Source: a virus | Strand: one strand, 5' to 3' | IMG/VR virus record: IMGVR_UViG_3300031623_000043 | Location: 1 to 25,277 of that record | Length of the DNA: 25,277 nt | Shown: positions 1-7,141 of the stretch, one piece after another | How positions within the stretch are numbered: position 1 is the stretch's first letter | Layout: every line of letters begins with the position of its first letter | The notes under the pieces: generated by a model | The model's input: only the letters and a program-made list of their open reading frames with translations | Database searches by the model: none | What the model was told of the DNA's origin: nothing | Made by a program: the position numbers and the translations under genes

Positions 1-2
1 AA

Positions 3-1169
3 TTAATTGATAAAAATTATCTATCAGATCTTACGTGGCCTGCAAATCATCCTTGTGCTGGACAACCAATTGTACTACGTGACTACCAAGTTGAAACAAT
101 TAATAAATTTTTAGAGACACCACAAAGCCTACAAGAAATTGCCACTGGCGCAGGTAAAACAATTATTACTGCCGCACTGTGTCGATTAGTCGAACCTTAT
201 GGGCGTACATTAACAATAGTACCTAATAAAAGTTTAGTAACACAAACAGAAGAAGATTTTCTTGCGTGTAATTTAGATACAGGAGTTTATTTTGGCGACA
301 GAAAAGAAGTAGGCAGATATAATACAATCGCAACTTGGCAATCAATTAATGTTCTTGAGAAAAAAGATAAAGTAGAATTTAAAGAAGTAATGCAAAATAT
401 TCAAACAGTAATTGTTGATGAAGTACATATGGCAAAAGCAGATGTACTAAAAAGATTATTAACAGGAGCATTTGCAAACGCAGGTATACGTTGGGGATTA
501 ACAGGAACAATACCTAAAGAAGAATATGAATTTATGGGAATAAAATGTTCTCTAGGTGACGTTACACACAGAATCCCTGCAAAGGAATTACAAGACAAAG
601 GTGTATTAGCAAAATGTCATGTTAATGTTTTACAAACACAAGACCATCCGATATTTAAAAGCTATCCAGAAGAACTAAAATGGCTTACAACTGACGACAC
701 TAGAACAACATGGATTGCAAAAACAATTAGCGATATTGCAACATCAGGCAATACACTTATACTTGTTGATAGAATTTCAGCAGGTGAGAAACTTAATAAA
801 AAAATAAAAGATTCAGTGTTTATATCTGGAGCAACTAAAAACATAGAAAGAAAAGAACACTATGACGAGGTGTCTACAGCAGAAACCAAAATTATTATTG
901 CCACATATGGGGTGGCTAGTATTGGTATTAATATTCCTAGGATATTTAATCTTGTTCTTATTGAATCTGGTAAATCCTTTGTTCGTGTAATACAAAGCAT
1001 AGGAAGAGGAATAAGAAAAGCAAAAGACAAAGATCATGTACAAATTTGGGATATAACTAGTAGTTGTAAGTATGCAAAAAGACATTTAACACAAAGAAAA
1101 AAATTTTACAAAGAGGCTAATTATCCATTTAAAATTGAAAAAATAGATTATAAAAACGATTTTAATTAG
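3..1169 (+). CDS. uvsW: UvsW-like DNA/RNA helicase, 5' partial
   Basis: The open frame runs in from the left edge, so the N-terminus and true start lie outside the window. It reads as a superfamily 2 helicase: a LRDYQ-type Q region (nt ~80), Walker A with GAGKT (nt ~147-161), a DEVH box (nt 417-428), GLTGT motif III (nt ~496-510) and a motif VI QSIGRGIRK near nt 990. In T4, UvsW unwinds branched recombination intermediates and R-loops and helps switch origin-dependent to recombination-dependent replication. The protein seen here ends in a basic tail, YPFKIEKIDYKNDFN. It heads a run of + strand genes that includes gp62-, gp61- and gp41-type genes, which fits a T4-like replication block. Family assignment is strong; the symbol rests on motifs plus context. 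Confidence 0.88.
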   Translation, partial: LIDKNYLSDLTWPANHPCAGQPIVLRDYQVETINKFLETPQSLQEIATGAGKTIITAALCRLVEPYGRTLTIVPNKSLVTQTEEDFLACNLDTGVYFGDRKEVGRYNTIATWQSINVLEKKDKVEFKEVMQNIQTVIVDEVHMAKADVLKRLLTGAFANAGIRWGLTGTIPKEEYEFMGIKCSLGDVTHRIPAKELQDKGVLAKCHVNVLQTQDHPIFKSYPEELKWLTTDDTRTTWIAKTISDIATSGNTLILVDRISAGEKLNKKIKDSVFISGATKNIERKEHYDEVSTAETKIIIATYGVASIGINIPRIFNLVLIESGKSFVRVIQSIGRGIRKAKDKDHVQIWDITSSCKYAKRHLTQRKKFYKEANYPFKIEKIDYKNDFN

Positions 1170-1213
1170 TGGTTGTAGTTATGGCTTAATTTTTATATAA
1201 TAAAGAATAGCAT

Positions 1214-1717
1214 ATGAAAATACTTACTTTAGAAAATAGAACATATACATTAGAAAAAATACCAGAATATGTTGATGAACAATTACGATTTGCAGTATTA
1301 GATAATGCAAATCCTGAAGAACCAGATTTCTTTTACATACCTTTAATTTTTTTAGAAAGTTTCAATGCTCCGGCGGCAGTACTACAAATAGGCAAATGGA
1401 AATTAAATATGCCACTAGATTGGAAAATGTTAATAGGAGAAGCAGGACAACAAGAAATGCACGTACTACCAATTACAAGTTTAAATGATCGAGGATTTGA
1501 TGCATTTACTTTTAATCCGCTATCTAGTAGTAAACCGGATTTTTATCCAATTGATGTTGTGGATATCTATACAGAAGTTAAATGGTATTTTCCAAAAATA
1601 AAATCTGGACAGTTACTTGCTGTTCCTTTATCTAACGGACCTAAACCTACGTGTGCTTATTTTGTAAAAGATATATCTAGACAATGTGAACAATTAGATT
1701 ATGGATCAGTATGGTAA
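1214..1717 (+). CDS. conserved marine T4-like phage protein, unknown function
   Basis: A 167-residue soluble-looking protein with no signal peptide, membrane span or catalytic motif that I recognise. It has an even acidic/aromatic composition, with stretches such as IPLIFLESFNAPA and DVYTEVKWYFPK-type segments, and ends CEQLDYGSVW. From memory it resembles a hypothetical protein kept near uvsW in marine T4-like phages, but I could not check this. It begins 44 nt after the helicase stop with no clear Shine-Dalgarno; a TATAAT-like string lies at about 1194. It overlaps the next gene by 7 nt, suggesting translational coupling. A role in replication or recombination is suggested by location only. 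Confidence 0.75.
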   Translation: MKILTLENRTYTLEKIPEYVDEQLRFAVLDNANPEEPDFFYIPLIFLESFNAPAAVLQIGKWKLNMPLDWKMLIGEAGQQEMHVLPITSLNDRGFDAFTFNPLSSSKPDFYPIDVVDIYTEVKWYFPKIKSGQLLAVPLSNGPKPTCAYFVKDISRQCEQLDYGSVW

Positions 1718-1980
1718 GAAAAAAAGGTACTAAAGTAAAAATAAAAGCACCGTTTATGGATATGCCTGTTGGCAACAATAAGAAACTTATGCCTATACTA
1801 ATGGACAGACATTTTATGGATAATCTTATGGAGTACATACAAAAGAAAGAGTTAAAAATGATTCATTGTGCTGTTGTAAAACATCATGTAGTATTAGAGT
1901 TTGTAGATAAATTTGAAGCAACAAAGTTTGCATTAGGATACACAGAAATATATGCCAAAGCAGAACCGAAAATTTTTTGA
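1711..1980 (+). CDS. hypothetical protein in the replication block
   Basis: An 89-residue protein starting inside the end of the previous gene and overlapping the clamp-loader gene by 29 nt at its 3' end. The N-terminus is strongly basic (MVRKKGTKVKIKAP), followed by a mixed helix/strand pattern. No known motif, signal or membrane segment is visible. The tight overlaps on both sides and uniform strand support it as a real gene in the replication operon; the basic N-terminus would fit nucleic-acid contact, which is inference. Confidence 0.65.
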   Translation: MVRKKGTKVKIKAPFMDMPVGNNKKLMPILMDRHFMDNLMEYIQKKELKMIHCAVVKHHVVLEFVDKFEATKFALGYTEIYAKAEPKIF

Positions 1981-2407
1981 ATTAAGGAACGGACTTAAAG
2001 CCGTAGACTTTCGTAATAAAGACTATTATGACAGAATAGACGATCACGAAAAATCATTATACTCACCATATATGTTGATGAGATATGCTTCGAGCATTTC
2101 ATCTAAAGATCAATTTTATGTTGAACACTATGTAGAAATGGTTAATGAATGCGTTAACAAACATTGTTTTACACTTGGTACAAAACACAAAAAACTATTA
2201 TGGATCCTAACTGCTATGTGTGGAGCATTAAAACAACAATTCCACCCATGGATTAAACCAATGAAACGTATACCAAATAAATCTTTAAAACAACTTTTAA
2301 AATTGTTTCCAAATACTAAAGAAGATGATTTAGAAGTATTAGATAAAATTATTACAGATAGAGAACTTGAAGAGTTATTAGAGGCACATGGATTCGAATC
2401 TAAATAA
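1952..2407 (+). CDS. 62: clamp-loader small subunit, gp62-like
   Basis: A 151-residue, mostly helical protein. The pattern is like that of the phage clamp-loader A (gp62) family: a segment beginning YSPYMLMRYASSI, then a basic/aromatic helix ending FHPWIKP, and a C-terminal LLKLFPNTKEDDLEVLDKI repeat-like helix. In T4, gp62 joins the gp44 ATPase to load the gp45 sliding clamp. T4 gp62 is about 187 residues; marine versions are shorter, consistent with this length. No gp44 or gp45 gene lies in the window, so the partners must be elsewhere. It overlaps the gene on each side (29 nt and 20 nt). Identity is by eye without alignment; an unrelated helical protein remains possible. Confidence 0.65.
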   Translation: MPKQNRKFFELRNGLKAVDFRNKDYYDRIDDHEKSLYSPYMLMRYASSISSKDQFYVEHYVEMVNECVNKHCFTLGTKHKKLLWILTAMCGALKQQFHPWIKPMKRIPNKSLKQLLKLFPNTKEDDLEVLDKIITDRELEELLEAHGFESK

Positions 2408-3074
2408 GTGTACCTATTGCGATAAAACGTTTGCTAGAGAAAGAACGTTGCAAGTACATCTTTGTGAACCTAAACGTAGACATTTACAAAAAAATGAGAA
2501 GTGGGTGCAGAATGCTTTTATGGTATTCCAAAGATTTTATGAAATACATCAGCATAATGTTAAACCAAAAACATATAACGAATTTTGTAGTTCGGCTTAT
2601 TATAATGCATTTGTAAAATTTGGTAGATTTATAATGCATATAAATCCCTTATATCCAGAAAAATATATTGACTATGTTATCTTGTCAAAAATTAAACTTG
2701 ACCACTGGGCAAGGGACGACTTATACGAAACATACCTAATAGATGCTCTTAAAAACGAGCAAGTTGAAACAGCCTTACAAAGAAGTATTGCAACAATGAT
2801 GGACTGGGCAGGAGAACAACACGCACAATGGTCAGACTACTTTAGATTAGTTAATACAAATAGAGCAGTACAACATATCCAACAAGGAAAAATGTCTCCA
2901 TGGTTGCTGTTAGGTTGCACTGCAGGTAAAAAGATGTTAAAATTATTTACAGACGAACAATTACAAATGACACACAGATATATTAATCCAGAATTTTGGT
3001 CAAACAAATTTAAAAGTTATCCTGCAGATCATTTATTTGTAGGAGAAACAGCCAAGGAGGCACACATTGAGTAG
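2388..3074 (+). CDS. C2H2-like zinc-finger protein conserved in marine T4-like phages
   Basis: A 228-residue protein with a single N-terminal metal-binding knuckle: C8-x2-C11, the hydrophobic/aromatic F15 and L21 of a C2H2 finger, then H24 and C26 or H32 as possible remaining ligands. The spacing after H24 is atypical. The remaining ~190 residues are helical and rich in W and Y, with a DWAGEQHAQWSDYFRL stretch. From memory, marine cyanomyophages carry a similar finger protein near their replication genes. A DNA- or RNA-binding role is likely from the finger alone. It overlaps the gp62-like gene by 20 nt and the next gene by 8 nt. Confidence 0.75.
   Translation: MDSNLNKCTYCDKTFARERTLQVHLCEPKRRHLQKNEKWVQNAFMVFQRFYEIHQHNVKPKTYNEFCSSAYYNAFVKFGRFIMHINPLYPEKYIDYVILSKIKLDHWARDDLYETYLIDALKNEQVETALQRSIATMMDWAGEQHAQWSDYFRLVNTNRAVQHIQQGKMSPWLLLGCTAGKKMLKLFTDEQLQMTHRYINPEFWSNKFKSYPADHLFVGETAKEAHIE
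3054..3060 (+). promoter_or_regulatory. strong Shine-Dalgarno for a TTG start
   Basis: AAGGAGG lies 6 nt before the TTG at 3067. It sits inside the end of the upstream coding region and fixes the non-ATG start of the next gene, since no ATG in frame fits as well. Confidence 0.8.
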
Positions 3075-3291
3075 AATAGATTTAGAAATAACTGACGAAC
3101 TAGACTTTGAAGTTGGCGATTGTGTAATTGTTATTAAAGAGGACGGAAGAATAGGAAAAATTGTTATGCCAGAAATGAATGTTAGAAGCACTAAAACAGC
3201 CGGATATACAAAATTATTAGAAGTAATTGATATGATAAAACCCGGTGCAAGAAAACAATTTTATAAACATAATAAAAGGAAATTGCATTAA
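3067..3291 (+). CDS. small conserved protein, TTG start
   Basis: A 74-residue protein beginning with TTG behind a perfect AAGGAGG. It is acidic in the first half (LEITDELDFEVGDCVIVI) and basic at the C-terminus (RKQFYKHNKRKLH). The VGDCVIVIKEDGRIGKIVMP stretch suggests a small beta-barrel, SH3-like fold, but this is only a pattern impression. It sits between the zinc-finger protein and the DnaE-like protein, overlapping both neighbours (8 nt and 1 nt). Similar short proteins occur in marine T4-like phages as far as I recall. Function unknown. Confidence 0.75.
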   Translation: MSRIDLEITDELDFEVGDCVIVIKEDGRIGKIVMPEMNVRSTKTAGYTKLLEVIDMIKPGARKQFYKHNKRKLH

Positions 3292-3881
3292 TGCCTGATG
3301 TAGATATTGACTTTTTTGATAGGGATGGCGTATTAAAATTATTTAAACATATTCCGGCATCTATTATTAAAGATAATAAAAATGAAAAACACAAAACCGG
3401 AGTATACTTTCATGCTACTCCGTTAGATCCAATAAACGGATACTCGACATTAGATTATAAAAAAGCAGAGGATAGGGGATATTTTAAAATAGACTGTCTT
3501 AATGTAAACATCTACAAAGATATTAAATCTGAGCAAGAGCTAGTTGAACTAATGATCGAAGAGCCTGATTGGGATATGCTAAAAGATTCACAAGTAGTTG
3601 AAACCCTTTTCCATTTAAATGGCCATTTTAATATAGTAGCTAAACTAGAACCAAAAAATATAGAACAACTTGCGGCTGTACTTGCAATTATACGTCCAGC
3701 TAAAAGAGGACTGATGTATAAGAACTGGGTAGACATACTAAAAGACGTTTGGGTAAAACCAACTGATGGTTCATACTTTTTCAAAAAGTCACACGCAGTT
3801 GCTTATGCTCATGCAATCGTTGTACAAATGAATTTGTTAAAACGTGCTAAATATAACTTTAGTGCACCACAGCAAACGTAA
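3291..3881 (+). CDS. compact DnaE-like (Pol III alpha-related) protein
   Basis: A 196-residue protein that reads like a shortened core of the bacterial replicative polymerase alpha subunit. It opens MPDVDIDF, matching the PDxDxDF catalytic motif of DnaE (D3, D5; D7 also present). YFKIDCL, with D68, matches the region of the third catalytic aspartate (KFDFLGL in E. coli). DMLKDSQVVETLFHLNG...LAAVLAIIRP matches the DML...VFQLES...ALFRP stretch, and KKSHAVAYA (from ~165) matches the KSHAAAYA motif. Full-length DnaE exceeds 1,100 residues, so PHP, most of the palm, the fingers and the clamp-binding regions are absent. Such short versions may be conserved in marine T4-like phages. A polymerase activity is doubtful; a regulatory or decoy role is equally possible. 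Confidence 0.7.
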   Translation: MPDVDIDFFDRDGVLKLFKHIPASIIKDNKNEKHKTGVYFHATPLDPINGYSTLDYKKAEDRGYFKIDCLNVNIYKDIKSEQELVELMIEEPDWDMLKDSQVVETLFHLNGHFNIVAKLEPKNIEQLAAVLAIIRPAKRGLMYKNWVDILKDVWVKPTDGSYFFKKSHAVAYAHAIVVQMNLLKRAKYNFSAPQQT

Positions 3882-4011
3882 ACTCACTAAAAAACGCAAG
3901 AAAAAAATCTCCACTCATCGCTCAGAAAATTTCGGTTATCAAAAGAATAATCCGTTGACAAAATACTATGCAAAATATATTGGGAAATGGGAAAAAAGCG
4001 GAATTAAATAG
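3862..4011 (+). CDS. small very basic protein, GTG start (candidate)
   Basis: A 49-codon frame from GTG at 3862 to TAG at 4009-4011 fills the only gap between two larger genes. The product is extremely basic at the N-terminus (HHSKRKLTKKRKKK) and ends in a Tyr/Trp-rich KYYAKYIGKWEKSG. It overlaps the previous gene by 20 nt and the convergent minus-strand gene by 8 nt. An alternative GTG in frame lies at 3844. No SD is visible; a TAAATA ends 8 nt upstream. Nucleic-acid binding is possible from charge. It is supported by gap filling and overlap pattern only. Confidence 0.5.
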   Translation: MHHSKRKLTKKRKKKISTHRSENFGYQKNNPLTKYYAKYIGKWEKSGIK

Positions 4012-4378
4012 GACGTCTTACTAATTGAATTGTTCTTCTTTTTACTCGTTTTTTTGAAATTTCAGAAAGTCGTACCGTTGGTCCATGTACAATTTCGATG
4101 TCTTTAGCATTTAACGTAACTAGTGTTGATCGAAAATACCTAAACTCACCTTTAAGAAATATGTTAATTGGTATTTTTCTATTAGACTCATGCCACCAAA
4201 CTTCACCACTTTTAAGATATCTCATTTTATCTTGTGGATTCATAATTCTACCATAATCGTAAAAGCTCAGTACATTTATATCTTGATTTTGCACTATACC
4301 AACAAACTCCATATCGCCCTTACGAATAAGGCTCAAGAATGGGAATTTATCTTTTAGTGTGTTAAAAAGTTCGTTCAT
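4004..4378 (-). CDS. conserved hypothetical protein, minus strand
   Basis: A 124-residue protein on the opposite strand within an otherwise + block. Readable segments are FPFLSLIRKGDMEFVGIVQNQD, GEVWWHESNRKIPINIFLKGEF and a highly basic tail KKRVKRRTIQLVRRP. No signal or membrane segment. From memory, marine T4-like phages carry a related protein with the same WWxESNRxIPINIFLK and KRxxRRxIQLVR features; function is unknown. It converges with the small basic gene and diverges from the virion-type gene at 4411 across a 32-nt promoter region. Confidence 0.75.
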   Translation of the reverse strand: MNELFNTLKDKFPFLSLIRKGDMEFVGIVQNQDINVLSFYDYGRIMNPQDKMRYLKSGEVWWHESNRKIPINIFLKGEFRYFRSTLVTLNAKDIEIVHGPTVRLSEISKKRVKRRTIQLVRRPI

Positions 4379-4396
4379 AGTCTTTCAATAAATACT

Positions 4397-4404
4397 GTTA
4401 AATA
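4397..4404 (+). promoter_or_regulatory. candidate T4-type late promoter box
   Basis: GTTAAATA ends 6 nt before the ATG at 4411; a second AATAAATA lies at 4387-4394. The T4 late box is TATAAATA with transcription beginning about 6 nt downstream. A promoter is required here because the upstream gene runs the other way. With T4 spacing the proximal box would give a leaderless message. Confidence 0.45.
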
Positions 4405-4410
4405 TGTATT

Positions 4411-5214
4411 ATGCAAACAGTAACAAGGTATTTACTATCAAATCTGGTAATTGGTTATATAAGTGGTTATCATGGAAGGAATTCGAAAGTGTACGATAGA
4501 CGTATAACACTTCATAGAGGCGTATCAAACCCTGTATCATTCTCATTTAAAAATGAGGATCAGAAAGCACAGGATATTACGGCTAAAACATACGAGTTTA
4601 ATATAATTGATGCTGAAACAAAACGTTCTGCATTAACACGAAATTTAACCATATTAGATGATGGTTCAACAGTATCCGCAAAAGGCACAGCATCAGTAAC
4701 AATTACTGACGGCGATTTATTAAAATTAGAGGCTAAATTTTATAACTTCTCAGTTAGGGAAGTTAAATCTGATAATTCAAGAGAAGTCACATATGCTGAT
4801 ACTGGGTACAATGCCGCAGGTACTCTAGAAGTGATCGATGGAGCATATCCAGATGCGATCAACAGCACATCAGTAACATCGTTTACTGTGACCACCGGGC
4901 CATTGCAATACACATCAGGAGCCATTGATGCGAAGCCAGGCACTAATAATAATAAAGCATTACACACGATTGCAGTGTATACTAAAAGTTTCACAGGAAC
5001 AGTTAGGGTGCAAGGTACAATGTCGGCTAGTCCGGCAGATGCTGATTATTTTAATATTACCATGGACGGTAAAGCAAATCCAACAAATGCATTCTCTAGT
5101 TCTACAGGTGTTACCAACTATAATTTTTATGGAGTTTACCACTCGGTAAGATTTAGTTGGGATAATGACACTGATAATACTGGAATCGTTGACAAAATCC
5201 TATATAGACAGTAA
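4411..5214 (+). CDS. putative virion structural protein (beta-rich)
   Basis: A 267-residue protein with the Ser/Thr/Asn/Gly-rich, beta-strand-alternating composition of phage tail, baseplate or head-decoration proteins. The N-terminal part (VYDRRITLHRGVSNPVSFSFKNEDQKAQDIT...YEFNIID) looks like the N-terminal domain of baseplate upper-protein (BppU)-like proteins. It is followed by repeated short strands and a C-terminal YNFYGVYHSVRFSWDNDTDNTGIVDKILYRQ. Similar proteins are annotated as structural in marine T4-like phages, as I recall. It has its own late-type promoter box and stands between replication genes. Codon use looks less A/T-biased in its middle, which is common for late structural genes. 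The exact position in the virion cannot be told. Confidence 0.65.
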   Translation: MQTVTRYLLSNLVIGYISGYHGRNSKVYDRRITLHRGVSNPVSFSFKNEDQKAQDITAKTYEFNIIDAETKRSALTRNLTILDDGSTVSAKGTASVTITDGDLLKLEAKFYNFSVREVKSDNSREVTYADTGYNAAGTLEVIDGAYPDAINSTSVTSFTVTTGPLQYTSGAIDAKPGTNNNKALHTIAVYTKSFTGTVRVQGTMSASPADADYFNITMDGKANPTNAFSSSTGVTNYNFYGVYHSVRFSWDNDTDNTGIVDKILYRQ

Positions 5215-5226
5215 AATAGTACTTGT

Positions 5227-6240
5227 ATGAACCTGATCCAGAATACAGTTCTGACTTCGTTACCTGGTGGCAAAAAGAAAACTCCTAGTGGGTGGCTTTC
5301 TTTTAATGCACCTTGTTGTATACACAACGGCGAATCAGCAGATAAAAAGAAACGTGGCGGCATAATGACATCGGCCGATGGAACATTATCTTATCATTGT
5401 TTTAATTGTGGATTTAAAACCTCTTACGTTATAGGAAGAAAATTATCTCATAAAATGAAACAGTTTATGGGTTGGCTTGGTATAGCAGATAATACAATTA
5501 AAAAACTTGCCATAGAAGCTATGCGTCATGAAGAAGGCGATACAAAAGAAGTAAGGAAAAAGTTTGTAACATTTAAAAAGAAAACACTACCTAAAAATAC
5601 ACACGAGTTATCTTTTTGGTTAGAAAAATATGTTAGCAAGGATTTAACACAACCACAATGGGAAAAAATAGATGCTATATTAAATTATTTAAGAAATAGA
5701 GGTATTGGAGCAGAGTGGTATGACTTTATGTATTCTCCTCTTAACATTTGGGATATAGATAGAAGATTATTAATTCCTTTTTATTGGAAGGGTGATATAG
5801 TCGGTTATACTGGTAGAATATTTGATCAGTCAGACAAAGTAAAGTATTATACTGATGTACAACCTGGTTATGTTTTTAACATGGATATCCAGGACTGGAC
5901 AAGAAAATTTGTTATTGTAACTGAAGGACCGTTTGATGCCATCACCATTTCTGGTGTTAGCATACTGGGGTCAGAGATAAATGATATACAGCGAGAGTTG
6001 ATTAGTGGCCTTAATAGGCAAGTAATAGTTGTTCCAGACAGAGATGCACCAGGAGAAAAATTAATCAATCAAGCAATGGAATTTGGTTGGAGCGTAGCAT
6101 TTCCGGAGTGGGATGAAGACATTACAGATGTTGCTGATGCTGTTAAAAAATATGGAAGACTATTTGTTATGCAAACTATTTTACAATCAACTGAATCTAG
6201 TAAACTTAAAATAGATTTAAAAAGGAAAATGTATGGTTAA
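5227..6240 (+). CDS. 61: DNA primase, gp61-like
   Basis: A 337-residue primase. The N-terminal zinc site is visible as C30/C31, H33, C58 and C61 (PCCIH...CFNCG). The TOPRIM acid motif appears as IVTEGPFDAITI (around residue 230), followed by VVPDRDAPG (around 268), the DxD that binds catalytic metal. In T4, gp61 binds the gp41 helicase and makes pentaribonucleotide primers for lagging-strand synthesis. Length matches T4 gp61 (about 342). It starts 12 nt after the structural gene with no evident SD, and its last 8 nt (ATGGTTAA) contain the start of the next gene, so translation is probably coupled. Assignment is secure from motifs and the nearby gp41 gene. Confidence 0.9.
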   Translation: MNLIQNTVLTSLPGGKKKTPSGWLSFNAPCCIHNGESADKKKRGGIMTSADGTLSYHCFNCGFKTSYVIGRKLSHKMKQFMGWLGIADNTIKKLAIEAMRHEEGDTKEVRKKFVTFKKKTLPKNTHELSFWLEKYVSKDLTQPQWEKIDAILNYLRNRGIGAEWYDFMYSPLNIWDIDRRLLIPFYWKGDIVGYTGRIFDQSDKVKYYTDVQPGYVFNMDIQDWTRKFVIVTEGPFDAITISGVSILGSEINDIQRELISGLNRQVIVVPDRDAPGEKLINQAMEFGWSVAFPEWDEDITDVADAVKKYGRLFVMQTILQSTESSKLKIDLKRKMYG

Positions 6241-7141
6241 TTTTCACATTGAACCAACTAGTAAATGTACTTTAGAATGTCCACTATGTGACAGAACATG
6301 GTTCTATGAAACATTTAAAAAAAGGAATTTACACGAAATTAATGTTAATAATATTGTAAAATTTGTAGGACCAAATGCAGAAATTACTTTCTGTGGCAAT
6401 AATGGCGACCCAATATACCATTCTAAATTTTTAGAACTATGTCAAAAAGTTAAAGATAATAATTGCAAACTACATATACACACAAACGGTTCTGCTAAAA
6501 CTATAACCTGGTGGAATAAACTAAAAAATATTTTGCAAAAAGATGATTGCATTACGTTTGCAATAGATGGCTTAGAAGATACAAATCATTTATATAGAAA
6601 AAATGCTAAATGGGATTCAATAATGAAAGCTATTGAAGTTTTAAAACATAGAGAATTTAAAACTATTTGGAAGTTTATTGTGTTTAAGCATAACCAACAC
6701 CAGATTTACGAAGCAGGAAAATTAAGTAAAGAATTAACGTTTGACGAATTTAAACTAGAACAAAGTGATAGATGGCTAGGGAAAAAAGAATTAATGCCTG
6801 ATAGAGAATATGTTGACAATTATTACAAACACCAAGAAAAAGTTCTTGTAAACAAAGAGTACACTGCAAATATGAGTCCTCAATGTTTAAAGAACAATTT
6901 ACCAAGCCATAATTTATACATAGATGCTGAAGGAGATTTTTATCCGTGTTGTTGGATAGGGACTTATAGATACAAATATAAAAGTTTATTTTCACCTAAA
7001 AAAGCAAAAATGAATATTGCTACACACTCATTAAACGAAATTTTAGAAAACAAAAAGGTAATTGATTTTTTTAATTCAACAAAAGACTTTAAATCTGCTC
7101 ACGAATGTTGTAAAATACAATGTGGAGTAAACAATGGCTGA
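6233..7141 (+). CDS. radical SAM protein with C-terminal cysteine-rich (SPASM-like) region
   Basis: A 302-residue radical SAM enzyme. The [4Fe-4S]/SAM motif C12-x3-C16-x2-C19 is intact, followed by a GNNGDP stretch in the SAM-contact position. The C-terminus has extra cysteines (PQCLKNN, YPCCWIG, HECCKIQCGV) typical of an auxiliary-cluster SPASM or half-SPASM domain, which in known enzymes serves modification of peptides or proteins. It lies between primase and replicative helicase, overlapping both by 8 nt with near-identical ATGG[TC]T[AG]A junctions, so it would be co-translated with the replisome. Substrate unknown. A role in DNA or replisome-protein modification is only inferred from location; it may equally be an accessory insertion. 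Confidence 0.88.
   Translation: MVNFHIEPTSKCTLECPLCDRTWFYETFKKRNLHEINVNNIVKFVGPNAEITFCGNNGDPIYHSKFLELCQKVKDNNCKLHIHTNGSAKTITWWNKLKNILQKDDCITFAIDGLEDTNHLYRKNAKWDSIMKAIEVLKHREFKTIWKFIVFKHNQHQIYEAGKLSKELTFDEFKLEQSDRWLGKKELMPDREYVDNYYKHQEKVLVNKEYTANMSPQCLKNNLPSHNLYIDAEGDFYPCCWIGTYRYKYKSLFSPKKAKMNIATHSLNEILENKKVIDFFNSTKDFKSAHECCKIQCGVNNG

Noticed and set aside
2431-2616. 61-codon + frame inside the zinc-finger gene
   Set aside because: Overlaps a gene with a recognisable finger and has no independent support.
4925-5149. 74-codon + frame inside the virion-type gene
   Set aside because: Lies entirely in another frame of a longer, well-composed gene, with no SD of its own.
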